Shown here: one piece after another, positions 8,274-18,896 of the stretch | How positions within the stretch are numbered: the stretch's first letter is position 1 | Layout: each line of letters opens with the position of its first letter | Source of the DNA: Piscinibacter sp. | GTDB taxonomy: Bacteria; Pseudomonadota; Gammaproteobacteria; Burkholderiales; Burkholderiaceae_C | NCBI GenBank assembly: GCA_016706565.1 | Contig: JADJJI010000011.1 | Location: 434,001 to 498,000, forward strand | Direction: 5' to 3' | DNA: 64,000 bases | Made by a program: the position numbers and the translations under genes | The notes under the pieces: generated by a model | The model's input: the letters and a program-made list of their open reading frames with translations, nothing else | The model's database searches: none | What the model was told of the DNA's origin: nothing

Positions 8274-9386
8274 ATGCGACTCGCCACCTTCAACGTCGAG
8301 AATCTCTTCGATCGCGCCAAGGCCATGAACCTGGACACCTGGGCAGAAGGAAAGCCCGTGCTCGACAAGTTCGCACGGCTGAGCGCGCTTCTCGGCGAGA
8401 TCAACTACACCGCGGCTCGCAAGTCGCGCATGGTCGAACTGCTCACGAGCCTCGGCCTGGCCAAGTCGGACGAGGGGCCGTTCGTGAGGCTTCGGCAGAA
8501 CCGGGGCGACCTGCTCAAGCGGCCCAAGGCGGGCCCCGTGGAGATCGTCGCCAACGGGCGCGCGGACTGGTCGGGTTCGCTGGAACTGATCGAGAAGCCG
8601 GTCGACGACGAAGCCATGCGCAACACGGCGCGGGTCATGATGGACATCGAGGCCGACGTCCTGGCCGTGGTCGAGGCGGAGAGCCGGCCGGCGCTCGCCG
8701 CCTTCAACGACGAGATCATCCGGGGCCTGGGCGGCGCGCCGTTTCCCGGCGTGATGCTCATCGACGGGAACGACCCGCGTGGCATCGATGTCGGCCTGCT
8801 GACGCGCCCGCCGTATCAGATCGGCCCCATGCGCAGCCACGTCGACGATCGTGATGCGAAGGGCAACCGGATCTTCTCCCGCGATTGCCCGGAATACGGG
8901 ATCGGCCTGGCCGACGGACGGGTGCTCTGGATCCTTCCCAATCACCTGAAGAGCAAGGGCTTCGGTTCGGCGAAGGACTCCAATGCCCGCCGGCGCGCCC
9001 AGGCGCAGCGCATCAAGTCCATCTACGAAGGCAAGCGCTCGGATGGCGAGGATCTCGTCGCGGTCGTCGGGGACTTCAACGACACGCCCGGAAGCGACGC
9101 GCTTCAGCCCCTGCTCCGCGACACCGATCTTCGGGACGTCTTCACGCATGCCGCGTTCGACGACGGCGGACACCCGGGCACGTTCGGCTCATGCACCGCG
9201 TCGAACAAGATCGACTACATCCTGCTGTCGCCGGCGGCCTGGGCGAGCGTGAAGGGCGGCGGCGTCTGGCGCAAGGGCATGTGGCCCGGCGTCAGGCCCG
9301 TGAAATGGGAGGTCTACCCGGAGTTGACCCTGCCTCGGCAAGTCGCCTCGGATCACGCGGCTGTCTGGGTGGACCTGGATCTGTAG
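8274..9386 (+). CDS. endonuclease/exonuclease/phosphatase (EEP) family protein
   Basis: A 370-residue protein with the EEP fold found in DNases, sphingomyelinases and phosphodiesterases. Motifs in order: RLATFNVENLF (metal-binding Asn) at the N-terminus, VVEAESR (metal Glu) near residue 136, PNHLKSKG (catalytic His) near 223, VVGDFNDTPGS near 265, KIDYIL near 315 and SDHAAVWVDL at the C-terminus. All catalytic positions appear intact. There is no evident signal peptide. AGGGG lies ahead of the ATG. The gene follows the two lipase-like genes by 31 bp and may be co-transcribed with them. Confidence 0.88.
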   Translation: MRLATFNVENLFDRAKAMNLDTWAEGKPVLDKFARLSALLGEINYTAARKSRMVELLTSLGLAKSDEGPFVRLRQNRGDLLKRPKAGPVEIVANGRADWSGSLELIEKPVDDEAMRNTARVMMDIEADVLAVVEAESRPALAAFNDEIIRGLGGAPFPGVMLIDGNDPRGIDVGLLTRPPYQIGPMRSHVDDRDAKGNRIFSRDCPEYGIGLADGRVLWILPNHLKSKGFGSAKDSNARRRAQAQRIKSIYEGKRSDGEDLVAVVGDFNDTPGSDALQPLLRDTDLRDVFTHAAFDDGGHPGTFGSCTASNKIDYILLSPAAWASVKGGGVWRKGMWPGVRPVKWEVYPELTLPRQVASDHAAVWVDLDL

Positions 9387-9401
9387 GCGCGTGGCAGCGG
9401 C

Positions 9402-10811
9402 TCAGTCGTCCAGCAGCCTCACCTTCACGCTGCGCCCCTTCACCTTGCCGGCCGACAGGCGCTTCAGCGCCTCGGCCGCGATGTCGGCCTCCACCGCCAC
9501 GTAGGTGGAGAACTCGTTGACGTTGATCTTGCCGATCTGCGTGCCGGCGAAGCCCATGTCCTTGGTCAGCGCGCCCAGCACGTCGCCGGGGCGGATCTTC
9601 TCCTTGCGGCCGCCGACGATCTGCAGCGTGCGCATCGGCGGGCGCAGCGGCTCGCGGCCGGCAGGGGTCAGCTCGGGGAGCTTCTTCCACTCGGACTCGA
9701 AGCCGCCGGCCTTCTCGATCACACCCACGCGGCCCATCTCGTCCATGCTGGCCAGCGTGAAGGCCCAGCCTTCGGCATCGACGCGGCCGGTGCGGCCGAT
9801 GCGGTGGGTGTGCGTGTCGGGCTCGGGCGAGACGTCGACGTTGATCACCGCCTCGAGCTGGGCGATGTCGAGCCCGCGCGCGGCGATGTCGGTGGCCACC
9901 AGCACGCTGCAGCTGCGGTTGGCGAAGCGCACCATCACCTGGTCGCGGTCGCGCTGGTCGAGGTCGCCGTGCAGCTCGAGCGCCGCGTAGCCCTGCGCGC
10001 GCAACACCTGCACCAGGTCGCGGCACTGCTGCTTGGTATTGCAGAAGGCCAGCGTGCTCACCGGCCGGTAGTGGTCGAGCAGCAGCGAGACGGCGTGCAG
10101 ACGTTCGTCCTCGCGCACCTCGAAGAACAGCTGGCGGATCTTGGTGGCGGCATGCCGCTCGACCAGCTTCACCTCCTTGGGCTCGCGCATGAAGGCGGCG
10201 GAGAGCTTGGCGATGCCCTCGGGGTAGGTGGCCGAGAACAGCAGCGTCTGGCGCTGCTTCGGGCACTGCTTGACGACGGTGGCGATGTCGTCGAAGAAGC
10301 CCATGTCGAGCATGCGGTCGGCTTCGTCGAGCACCAGCGTGTTCAGCGCCTCCAGGTTCAGGCTGCCGCGCTCCAGGTGGTCCATGAGCCGGCCCGGCGT
10401 GCCCACCACGATGTGCGCGCCGTGCTCCAGGCTGGCGAGCTGCGGGCGCATCGTGCTGCCGCCGCACAGCGTCAGCACCTTGATGTGGTCTTCGGCGCGC
10501 GCCAGGCGGCGCACCTCCTGCGTGACCTGCTCGGCCAGCTCGCGTGTCGGGCACAGCACCAGCGCCTGGACGGCGAAGCGGCGCGGGTTCAGGTTGGCCA
10601 GCAGCGCGAGCGAAAAGGCGGCGGTCTTGCCGCTGCCGGTCTTGGCCTGCGCGATCAGGTCGTGCCCGGCCAGCGCCAGCGGCAGGCTGGCTGCCTGGAT
10701 CGGCGTCATGGACTCGTAGCCCAGGCGCTGCAGGTTTTCCAGCGTGGCGGGCGGCAGCGGCAGGGTGGCGAAGGCGGGGCCGGTGTCGGCGTTCGGGGCA
10801 GAGGTGCTCAT
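9402..10811 (-). CDS. dbpA: ATP-dependent RNA helicase DbpA
   Basis: A 469-residue DEAD-box helicase with Q-motif (TPIQ), Walker A AKTGSGKT near residue 55, PTRELAEQ, GTPGRL, DEAD (VLDEADRM), SAT, and the C-terminal ARGLDI and HRIGRTGR motifs. The last ~75 residues (MRTLQIVGGRKEKIRPGDVLGAL through VNEFSTYVAV) are the DbpA-specific RNA-binding domain, which directs the enzyme to hairpin 92 of 23S rRNA during large-subunit assembly. Length and domain order are normal. It converges on the EEP gene with a 15-bp gap. Confidence 0.95.
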   Translation of the reverse strand: MSTSAPNADTGPAFATLPLPPATLENLQRLGYESMTPIQAASLPLALAGHDLIAQAKTGSGKTAAFSLALLANLNPRRFAVQALVLCPTRELAEQVTQEVRRLARAEDHIKVLTLCGGSTMRPQLASLEHGAHIVVGTPGRLMDHLERGSLNLEALNTLVLDEADRMLDMGFFDDIATVVKQCPKQRQTLLFSATYPEGIAKLSAAFMREPKEVKLVERHAATKIRQLFFEVREDERLHAVSLLLDHYRPVSTLAFCNTKQQCRDLVQVLRAQGYAALELHGDLDQRDRDQVMVRFANRSCSVLVATDIAARGLDIAQLEAVINVDVSPEPDTHTHRIGRTGRVDAEGWAFTLASMDEMGRVGVIEKAGGFESEWKKLPELTPAGREPLRPPMRTLQIVGGRKEKIRPGDVLGALTKDMGFAGTQIGKINVNEFSTYVAVEADIAAEALKRLSAGKVKGRSVKVRLLDD

Positions 10812-10848
10812 GCCGGATTATCGGAGCGCGGCCGCCGCGCCCCCGCGA

Positions 10849-12819
10849 TCAGTGCCAACCGAGCTGCGGCGCCACCCGGCGGATCAGCGCCGTGGCCTCG
10901 ACATCGAAGCGGAAGGCACCGAGGAAATCGTCGATGCCGTAGCCCGGCGCGCTGGCACGGATCGAGGCCATGATCCGCTGCGCGTCGTCGTGCCGGCCGG
11001 CCAGCGCGAGGCAGTGCCCGGCGATGCCCAGGATGTGCACATGCGCGTTCGGCCGCGCGGTGGCCTTCAGTGCCCAGTCGGCGGCTTCGTCGTGGCGGCC
11101 CAGCCGCATCAGCGCGAGCGCGCGCGCGCCGAGCATGGCGAACAGCAGCGGGTCGAACGGGCTCAGCTCGCGGGCATGGTCCGACGAGGCGATGGCCGCC
11201 TGCGCATCGCCCGACTGCGAGTTGACGAAGGCCAGCGTGTAGTGCCCCTGCGAGAAGTTCGGACTCAGCGCGACGGACATGTCGAGCTCGACGATCGACT
11301 CGGGGATGTGCCCGCGCAGCCAGTGCGCGCGCCCCAGCGCCCAGCGTGCGGCCGGGTCCTGGTCGTCGGCGAGCACGCCTTGCGCGGCGCTGCGGTAGGC
11401 CAGCTCGGTCTCGTGCACACGCTCGCCCCAGCCGAGGAAGGCGTTCTGGAAATGCGTGAACGACAGCCCTGCGTAGGGCCGCGCGAAGGTCGGGTCGAGG
11501 CGGATCGCGGTCTCGAAGAAGTGCCGCGCCTGCTCGTTGTCGTCGCGATGGAAGCGGTACATGTGCCACAGGCCGCGGTGGAACGCCTCCCAGGCGTCGA
11601 GCTGGTTCGGCGGCTTGAGCACGGCGCGGTTGCGCTCCGCCATCTCGACCTGGCTGGCGATCGCGGCGACGAGGTGGTTGCCGATCTCGTCGAGCACCGC
11701 GAAGGTGTCGCGCCGCGGCGCCTCCAGCACGTCCGACCAGAGGATGCGCGCGCTGCGTGTCTCGACCAACTGCGCCGCCAGCCTCAGGCGCTCGCCCTGG
11801 CGGCTCAGCGTGCCGCTGGCCACGTAATCGACGTCGAGCGCACGGGCCGCCTCCTCGGCGCCCAGGCCGCGTGCATCGAGCGCGCTGGTGCTGCCTTGCG
11901 AGATCACGAACATGCTGCGCAGCTTGGCCAGCCGCATCGTGACGTCGTGCGCGAGCGCGCCGCCCAGGCCGGCGGCCGACGGCCCCGAGGTGTCGGCGAA
12001 CGGCATCACCGCGATGGAGGCGCGACGCGGCGCGGCGCGCGTGGTGTCGGGACGCGCGACGAGCTCGATCTGCGTCTCCGGACGTGGAGCGGCATGTCGC
12101 TGCTTCGCGCTGCGCCAGGCATGTGCCAGCGGCCCGGCATCGCGGCCTTCGGCCTCGAACTGGCGGCACGCGGCGGCGAGGTGCTCGTCGCCGGCGCGCA
12201 GTTCGCCGCGTTCGGCCAGCGCGTCGAGCAGACGCTCGTGCGCGCGCCGGTCGAAGGGGGCAAGCTGCAGCCACGACGCCAGGCAGGCCAGCGCGTCGTC
12301 GCCGTCCGGCGGCAGCGCGGCGGCCAGGTGCTCCAGCACGGCGGCGTGCAGCGCGCGCAGGCGGCGGCGCTGGCCGACCAGCCAGGCGCTGTAGGGCGCG
12401 CTGCGGGCGATCTCGAGCCCCTGCAGGAACTCGCCCGCGAAGCGCGCAGCCAACGCGCGAAGCGCAGCAGCATCCAGCGACGCCAGTCCGGCGTGCGCGG
12501 CGCGGTCGAGTTCGAGCACGTCCACCGATACATCGGCGAGGTCGAGCCGGATCGCATCGCCCTCGGTCAGCACACGCCTTCGGTCGGGGCCATCGAGCAA
12601 GCCGCGCAGCTTGCTCAAGCAGCCGCGAAGCTCGGCCCGCGGATCGCTGGGCAGGTCCCAGAGCAGCTCGCACAGCGCGTCGCGCGACAGCGGCCGGTTT
12701 GCGAGCGCCAGGTGGGCGAGCAGGGCACGCAGCTTGCGCGAGGGCGGCAGGGCGATCGGCTGGCCGCCGCGTTGCAGCGCCAGCGGCCCGAGCAGGCGGA
12801 TTTCCACGCTAGTTTCCAT
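10849..12819 (-). CDS. BTAD/SARP-like transcriptional regulator with TPR repeats
   Basis: About 656 residues. The N-terminus (IRLLGPLALQRGGQPI...LLWD) is a winged-helix trans_reg_C domain followed by a bacterial transcriptional activation domain to about residue 225. A middle domain (SIAVMPFADTSG...DYVASGTLS) resembles the TolB/FlgO-like module seen in CadC- and adenylate-cyclase-type regulators, and TPR repeats follow to the C-terminus. ATG 12819 starts just before the DNA-binding domain. A GTG 72 bases upstream is an alternative, and neither has a strong ribosome site. It is divergent from the methyltransferase gene at 12918, which may be its target. Confidence 0.78.
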   Translation of the reverse strand: METSVEIRLLGPLALQRGGQPIALPPSRKLRALLAHLALANRPLSRDALCELLWDLPSDPRAELRGCLSKLRGLLDGPDRRRVLTEGDAIRLDLADVSVDVLELDRAAHAGLASLDAAALRALAARFAGEFLQGLEIARSAPYSAWLVGQRRRLRALHAAVLEHLAAALPPDGDDALACLASWLQLAPFDRRAHERLLDALAERGELRAGDEHLAAACRQFEAEGRDAGPLAHAWRSAKQRHAAPRPETQIELVARPDTTRAAPRRASIAVMPFADTSGPSAAGLGGALAHDVTMRLAKLRSMFVISQGSTSALDARGLGAEEAARALDVDYVASGTLSRQGERLRLAAQLVETRSARILWSDVLEAPRRDTFAVLDEIGNHLVAAIASQVEMAERNRAVLKPPNQLDAWEAFHRGLWHMYRFHRDDNEQARHFFETAIRLDPTFARPYAGLSFTHFQNAFLGWGERVHETELAYRSAAQGVLADDQDPAARWALGRAHWLRGHIPESIVELDMSVALSPNFSQGHYTLAFVNSQSGDAQAAIASSDHARELSPFDPLLFAMLGARALALMRLGRHDEAADWALKATARPNAHVHILGIAGHCLALAGRHDDAQRIMASIRASAPGYGIDDFLGAFRFDVEATALIRRVAPQLGWH

Positions 12820-12917
12820 GCCTGCATCCACGGCGGCTGCCACGCCCGGCGCGCAAGCTGCGGCCCAGCCCCACGCACCGCGAGGGCTCACCGATTGGCA
12901 CTGAACGGAGCACTCTC

Positions 12918-13766
12918 ATGAACGAAGCATCTACCATGGCCGCCGCGAGCAGCCATCCCGCAAAGCCCGACCTCGCCGCCGTGAAGGCGCGCCAGCAGGC
13001 CGCCTGGTCGTCCGGCGACTATGCCGTGGTGGGCACCACGCTGCAATGGGTCGGCGAACAGCTCGCCGAAGCCTGCGACCTGCGCTGGGACGAGCGCGTG
13101 CTCGACGTTGCCGCCGGCAATGGCAACGCGACGCTGGCCGCGGCGCGGCGCGGCGCCCGCGTGACGTCGACCGACTACGTGGCCAGCCTGCTCGACCGCG
13201 GCGCCGAGCGCGCGCGCGCCGAGCGGCTCGACATCGAGTTCAAGGTGGCCGACGTGGAGGCACTGCCCTTCGCCGACGCCAGCTTCGACGCCGTGCTGTC
13301 CACCTTCGGCGTGATGTTCGCGCCCGACCACACGCGCAGCGCCGCCGAGATGGCGCGCGTGTGCCGCCCCGGCGGCCGCATCGGCATGGCGAACTGGACG
13401 CCCGACAGCCTGATCGGCCGCTTGTTCAAGGTGCTGGGCCGCTACATGCCGCCGCCGGCCGGCGTGCAATCGCCCTCGCTGTGGGGCTCTGAGCCGCACC
13501 TGAAGGCGCTGTTCGGCGAGCGCGCGGCGGCCATCGCCGTCACGCCGCGCCAGTTCACCTTCCGCTACCGCTCGGCGGCGCACTTCGTCGAGGTGTTCCG
13601 CACCTGGTACGGGCCGGTGCACAAGGCCTTCGGCGCGCTGCCGCCGGAGCAGGCCGCAGCGCTGGAGCGCGACATGATCGAGCTGTTCGAGGGCGCCAAC
13701 CGGGGCGGCGCACATGCGTTCGTGGCACCCAGCGAGTACCTCGAGGTGGTGGTGGCACGCCGCTAG
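12918..13766 (+). CDS. class I SAM-dependent methyltransferase
   Basis: A 282-residue cytoplasmic methyltransferase with a Rossmann-type SAM site: motif I VLDVAAGNGNATLAAA near residue 62, acidic loop TSTDYV, motif FKVADVEALPFAD, and FDAVLSTFGVMFAPDH as the post-motif region of the UbiE/Methyltransf_11 group. There is no substrate-specific signature that I can read, so the acceptor is unknown. GGAG precedes the ATG at 12918. It is transcribed divergently from the BTAD/TPR regulator, with 98 bp between the likely starts. Confidence 0.87.
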   Translation: MNEASTMAAASSHPAKPDLAAVKARQQAAWSSGDYAVVGTTLQWVGEQLAEACDLRWDERVLDVAAGNGNATLAAARRGARVTSTDYVASLLDRGAERARAERLDIEFKVADVEALPFADASFDAVLSTFGVMFAPDHTRSAAEMARVCRPGGRIGMANWTPDSLIGRLFKVLGRYMPPPAGVQSPSLWGSEPHLKALFGERAAAIAVTPRQFTFRYRSAAHFVEVFRTWYGPVHKAFGALPPEQAAALERDMIELFEGANRGGAHAFVAPSEYLEVVVARR

Positions 13767-13843
13767 CGGCGGCCTCGCCGCGCCGGCGGACTGGGCCGGG
13801 CGAGGCCAGGGGTTAGAGTCGGCAGTCCGACTCTGCCCCCTCC

Positions 13844-16131
<2,288 letters not shown>

Positions 16132-16135
<4 letters not shown>

Positions 16136-16977
16136 AGGCTCCCCCGCGCCTGCAATCGCTGATCGAAGAGGGCCTGATCGACACCGTCGTGCGCCAGCTG
16201 ATGAGCGGCAAGGAGGCGATGGTGTTCGTCGTGCGCTGCGGCGATGAGACACGCTGCGCCAAGGTCTACAAGGAGGCGACGCAGCGCAGCTTCCGCCAGG
16301 CGGTGGACTACACCGAGAACCGCAAGGTGAAGAACTCGCGCCAGGCGCGCGCCATGGCCAAGGGCACGAAGTTCGGCCGGCAGGCGCAGGAGGCGGCCTG
16401 GCAGAGCGCCGAGGTCGATGCGCTGTACCGGCTGGCGGCGGCCGGCGTGCGCGTGCCCCGGCCGTACAACTTCCACGACGGCGTGCTGCTGATGGAGCTG
16501 GTGGCCGATGCGAACGGCGATGCCGCGCCGCGGCTGAACGACGTCGCCTTCACGCTCGAGGAGGCGCGCGCGCACCATGCCACGCTGCTGAAGGAAGTGG
16601 TGCGCATGCTCTGCGCCGGTGTCGTGCACGGCGACCTGTCTGAGTTCAACATCCTGCTCGCCGAAGACGGGCCGGTGATCATCGACCTGCCGCAGGCGGT
16701 GGACGCCGCCGGCAACAACCACGCCAGCCGCATGCTGCTGCGCGACGTGGCCAACCTGCGCGGCTTCTTCGGGCAGTCGGCCCCCGAATTGCTCGCCACG
16801 AGCTACGGCGCCGAGATCTGGGACCTCTACCAGCGCGGCCTGCTGCGCGTGGACACGCCTCTCACCGGCCGCTACGAGCCGGTACAGGGCTCGGTGGACC
16901 TGGGCAGCATCCTGCGCGAGATCGACGACGCGCGCGACGAGGAAGCCGCGCGCCGGCTGCGCATGGGCGTGGCCTGA
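16132..16977 (+). CDS. RIO1-type serine protein kinase
   Basis: A 281-residue RIO-family kinase. It shows the ATP-binding region SGKEAMVFVV, the lysine in CAKVYKE, the catalytic loop VHGDLSEFNILL near residue 165 and the metal-binding IIDLPQAVD that replaces DFG in RIO kinases. In archaea and eukaryotes RIO1 acts in small-subunit ribosome maturation. Bacterial members are less well understood. Translational coupling to the Suv3-like helicase and a 7-bp gap to the peptidase gene make a three-gene operon, consistent with an RNA- or ribosome-related role (inference). Confidence 0.9.
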
Positions 16978-16984
16978 GAGACCC

Positions 16985-17494
16985 ATGAGCGTCGGCAAGT
17001 ACCTGCTCGGCTACCCGCCCGACCTGCTGGCGCGGGCCACCGAGCTGCTCGCGCAGGGCCGGCTCGGCCGCAGCGTGCTGGAGCGGTATCCGCAGGCCCA
17101 CGAGGTGCGCAGCGACCCGGCGCTGTACGACTACGTCACCGAGCTGAAGCGCCAGCACATGCGCAGCGCGCCGCCGCTGGCCAAGGTGGCCTACGACAGC
17201 CGGCTGCAGCTCGTGCAGCAGGCGCTGGGCACGCACACCGCGGTGTCGCGTGTCCAGGGCGGCAACCTCAAGGCCAAGCGCGAGATCCGCGTGGCCAGCC
17301 TGTTCCGCGAGGCGCCGGAGCCTTTCCTGAAGATGATCGTCGTGCACGAACTCGCGCACCTCAAGGAGCGCCAGCACGACAAGGCCTTCTACGCGCTGTG
17401 CCAGCACATGGAGCCCGGCTACCACCAGCTCGAGTTCGACGTGCGGCTGTGGCTCACGGCGCGCGAGTTCGAGGCTTCGGGAGAATCGCGCTAA
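16985..17494 (+). CDS. YgjP/M48-like zinc metallopeptidase
   Basis: A 169-residue protein with the zinc motif HELAH near residue 120 (IVVHELAHLKERQHD) and a later QLEFDVRLWL segment, as in the small YgjP-like/WLM metallopeptidase group. There is no signal peptide or membrane segment, so it is cytoplasmic. It is the third gene of the Suv3-RIO operon (7-bp spacing after the kinase stop). The physiological substrate is not known for this group. Confidence 0.8.
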   Translation: MSVGKYLLGYPPDLLARATELLAQGRLGRSVLERYPQAHEVRSDPALYDYVTELKRQHMRSAPPLAKVAYDSRLQLVQQALGTHTAVSRVQGGNLKAKREIRVASLFREAPEPFLKMIVVHELAHLKERQHDKAFYALCQHMEPGYHQLEFDVRLWLTAREFEASGESR

Positions 17495-17504
17495 GCTGGC
17501 GGAC

Positions 17505-17825
17505 ATGAAAGCGCTCGCCCTGTCCCTGGCCCTGCTGCTGTGCCCGCTGCTCGCGCCCGCGCAGGAGTCCGCCGCCCAGGTCACCGATGTGCAACTCGCC
17601 GACTACCAGCTCGGCCTGGAGGCCGGCTGCAGGAGCAGCGGCCGTCGCCGGGGTGACTCGCCGACGAAGATCGAAGCCTATTGCGGCTGCGTGATGAAGA
17701 CGCTGCGCGACAACGTCACGCGCGGCGAGTGGCAGCAGGCCTTCTACTTCTTCAGCAAGGACATGCCGCGCGAGGAGATGCAGGTGCTCTCGGCCGTGAC
17801 GCCGAAGTTCCAGGCCTGCCGCTGA
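17505..17825 (+). CDS. small exported protein of unknown function
   Basis: A 106-residue protein with a clear signal peptide (MKALALSLALLLCPLLAPAQ). The mature part has four cysteines, including a CGC pair (IEAYCGCVMKTL) and a final AC, suggesting disulfides in the periplasm. I do not recognise the family. It lies 10 bp after the metallopeptidase gene and may be co-transcribed. No strong Shine-Dalgarno sequence is visible at this start. Confidence 0.65.
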   Translation: MKALALSLALLLCPLLAPAQESAAQVTDVQLADYQLGLEAGCRSSGRRRGDSPTKIEAYCGCVMKTLRDNVTRGEWQQAFYFFSKDMPREEMQVLSAVTPKFQACR

Positions 17826-17842
17826 TCGCGAGGCCGCGCGGC

Positions 17843-18010
17843 TCAGCTCATGTGGCGCACCGGCGCCTGCGGCTGCGCGGCAGCGACTTCGCCCGGGTGG
17901 CGCTCCAGGTTGAACGGGATCGACACGAAGGCGGTGAAGATCACCGGGGCGAGCGTGATCATCACGACGCCGAAATAGCGGCGCAGGAAGCTCTGAAGCT
18001 GGGTGTGCAT
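17843..18010 (-). CDS. small single-span membrane protein
   Basis: A 55-residue protein with one hydrophobic span (VVMITLAPVIFTAFVSI) flanked by basic residues (FLRRYF). The start at 18010 has a good GAAAGG Shine-Dalgarno site 6 bases upstream on this strand. The same frame is open further upstream, but that part looks like noise. Convergent with the exported-protein gene ending at 17825. Family and function are not recognised. Confidence 0.5.
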   Translation of the reverse strand: MHTQLQSFLRRYFGVVMITLAPVIFTAFVSIPFNLERHPGEVAAAQPQAPVRHMS

Positions 18011-18151
18011 GTCGGACCTTTCGGTGGGTGACTCGGTACGCACAGCATCGGTGACGCGCATTAAGGAGTTCTGAGCGCCGCGCTCACGCTTGCCCCGTGT
18101 CGCGGGGTGGTCAAGCCGCCGCGGGAGGGCGCAGCGCCGCACAATCGGCCG

Positions 18152-18478
18152 ATGGCCTTGCTGCACGCCCAGCCCCTGGACACCATCGACCTGCGGCCGT
18201 TGGGCGAGTCGCTCGCGGCCACGCCGAGCACCAGCCTGATCAAGACCTCTTCGCTGCAGCTGATGCGCGTGGTCCTGCGCCGAGGCGAAACCTTCGCCGA
18301 GCACCGGGTACCCGGCGAGATCACCGTGCACTGCCTCGAGGGCGAGGCCGCGCTGTCCACGCCGACACGTGACTGCCTGTTGACGGCGGGCCAGCTCGTG
18401 CTGCTGGCGGGTGGCGAGCCGCACGGGTTGCGCGCCCTCACCGACACTTCGCTGCTGGTGACGCTGCGGCTCGATTGA
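18152..18478 (+). CDS. cupin-domain protein
   Basis: A 108-residue single-domain cupin. The core shows RRGETFAEHRVPGEITVHCLEGEAALST followed by LTAGQLVLLAGGEPHGLRAL, the two cupin motifs with His and Glu ligands of a small beta-barrel. Such proteins may bind a metal and act as sensors or isomerases; nothing here sets the role. No convincing ribosome site is seen ahead of ATG 18152. Convergent with the SirB2-like gene. Confidence 0.75.
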   Translation: MALLHAQPLDTIDLRPLGESLAATPSTSLIKTSSLQLMRVVLRRGETFAEHRVPGEITVHCLEGEAALSTPTRDCLLTAGQLVLLAGGEPHGLRALTDTSLLVTLRLD

Positions 18479-18496
18479 GCCACAGCGGCTGCGGCG

Positions 18497-18886
18497 TCAG
18501 AGCAGCGAGAACACCCCGCTGGCCTGCTTGGTGATGGCCACCGCGACGATCTGCGCGAAGCACAGCAGCGCGGCGATCCAGGCCAGCGCCCGCTGCGCAG
18601 GCGGCCGCTGCGGCCGCAGTGCCAGCACTCCCAGGCCGATGTAGGCCAACAGGCCGGCGATCTTGGCCGCCAGCCAGGGTGTGCTCAGCGGGTTGAGCTG
18701 CAGCACCCAGGCCAGGGCGATGGCGGAGCCGAGCAGCACGGTGTCGACGACATGCGGCAAGGTGCGCGCCGCTCGGGATCGCACCCAGGCCATGTTGGCC
18801 AGCGAGGCCAGTCCGCGGGCGAAGAAGCCGACGATCGACAGCGTCACGGCGCTCTGGTGCACGAGCTTGATCGTCGCGTAGTCCAT
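18497..18886 (-). CDS. SirB2-family membrane protein
   Basis: A 129-residue protein with four hydrophobic segments. It begins MDYATIKLVHQSAVTLSIVGFFARG and matches, from memory, the SirB family (invasion gene expression up-regulator), whose molecular function is unclear. In many betaproteobacteria such genes lie near nitric-oxide or respiratory genes. Here it starts 11 bp after the nnrS stop and probably ends the nsrR-nnrS operon. The frame extends upstream into nnrS, but ATG 18886 begins the conserved part. Confidence 0.75.
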   Translation of the reverse strand: MDYATIKLVHQSAVTLSIVGFFARGLASLANMAWVRSRAARTLPHVVDTVLLGSAIALAWVLQLNPLSTPWLAAKIAGLLAYIGLGVLALRPQRPPAQRALAWIAALLCFAQIVAVAITKQASGVFSLL

Positions 18887-18896
18887 CGGCCGTGTC

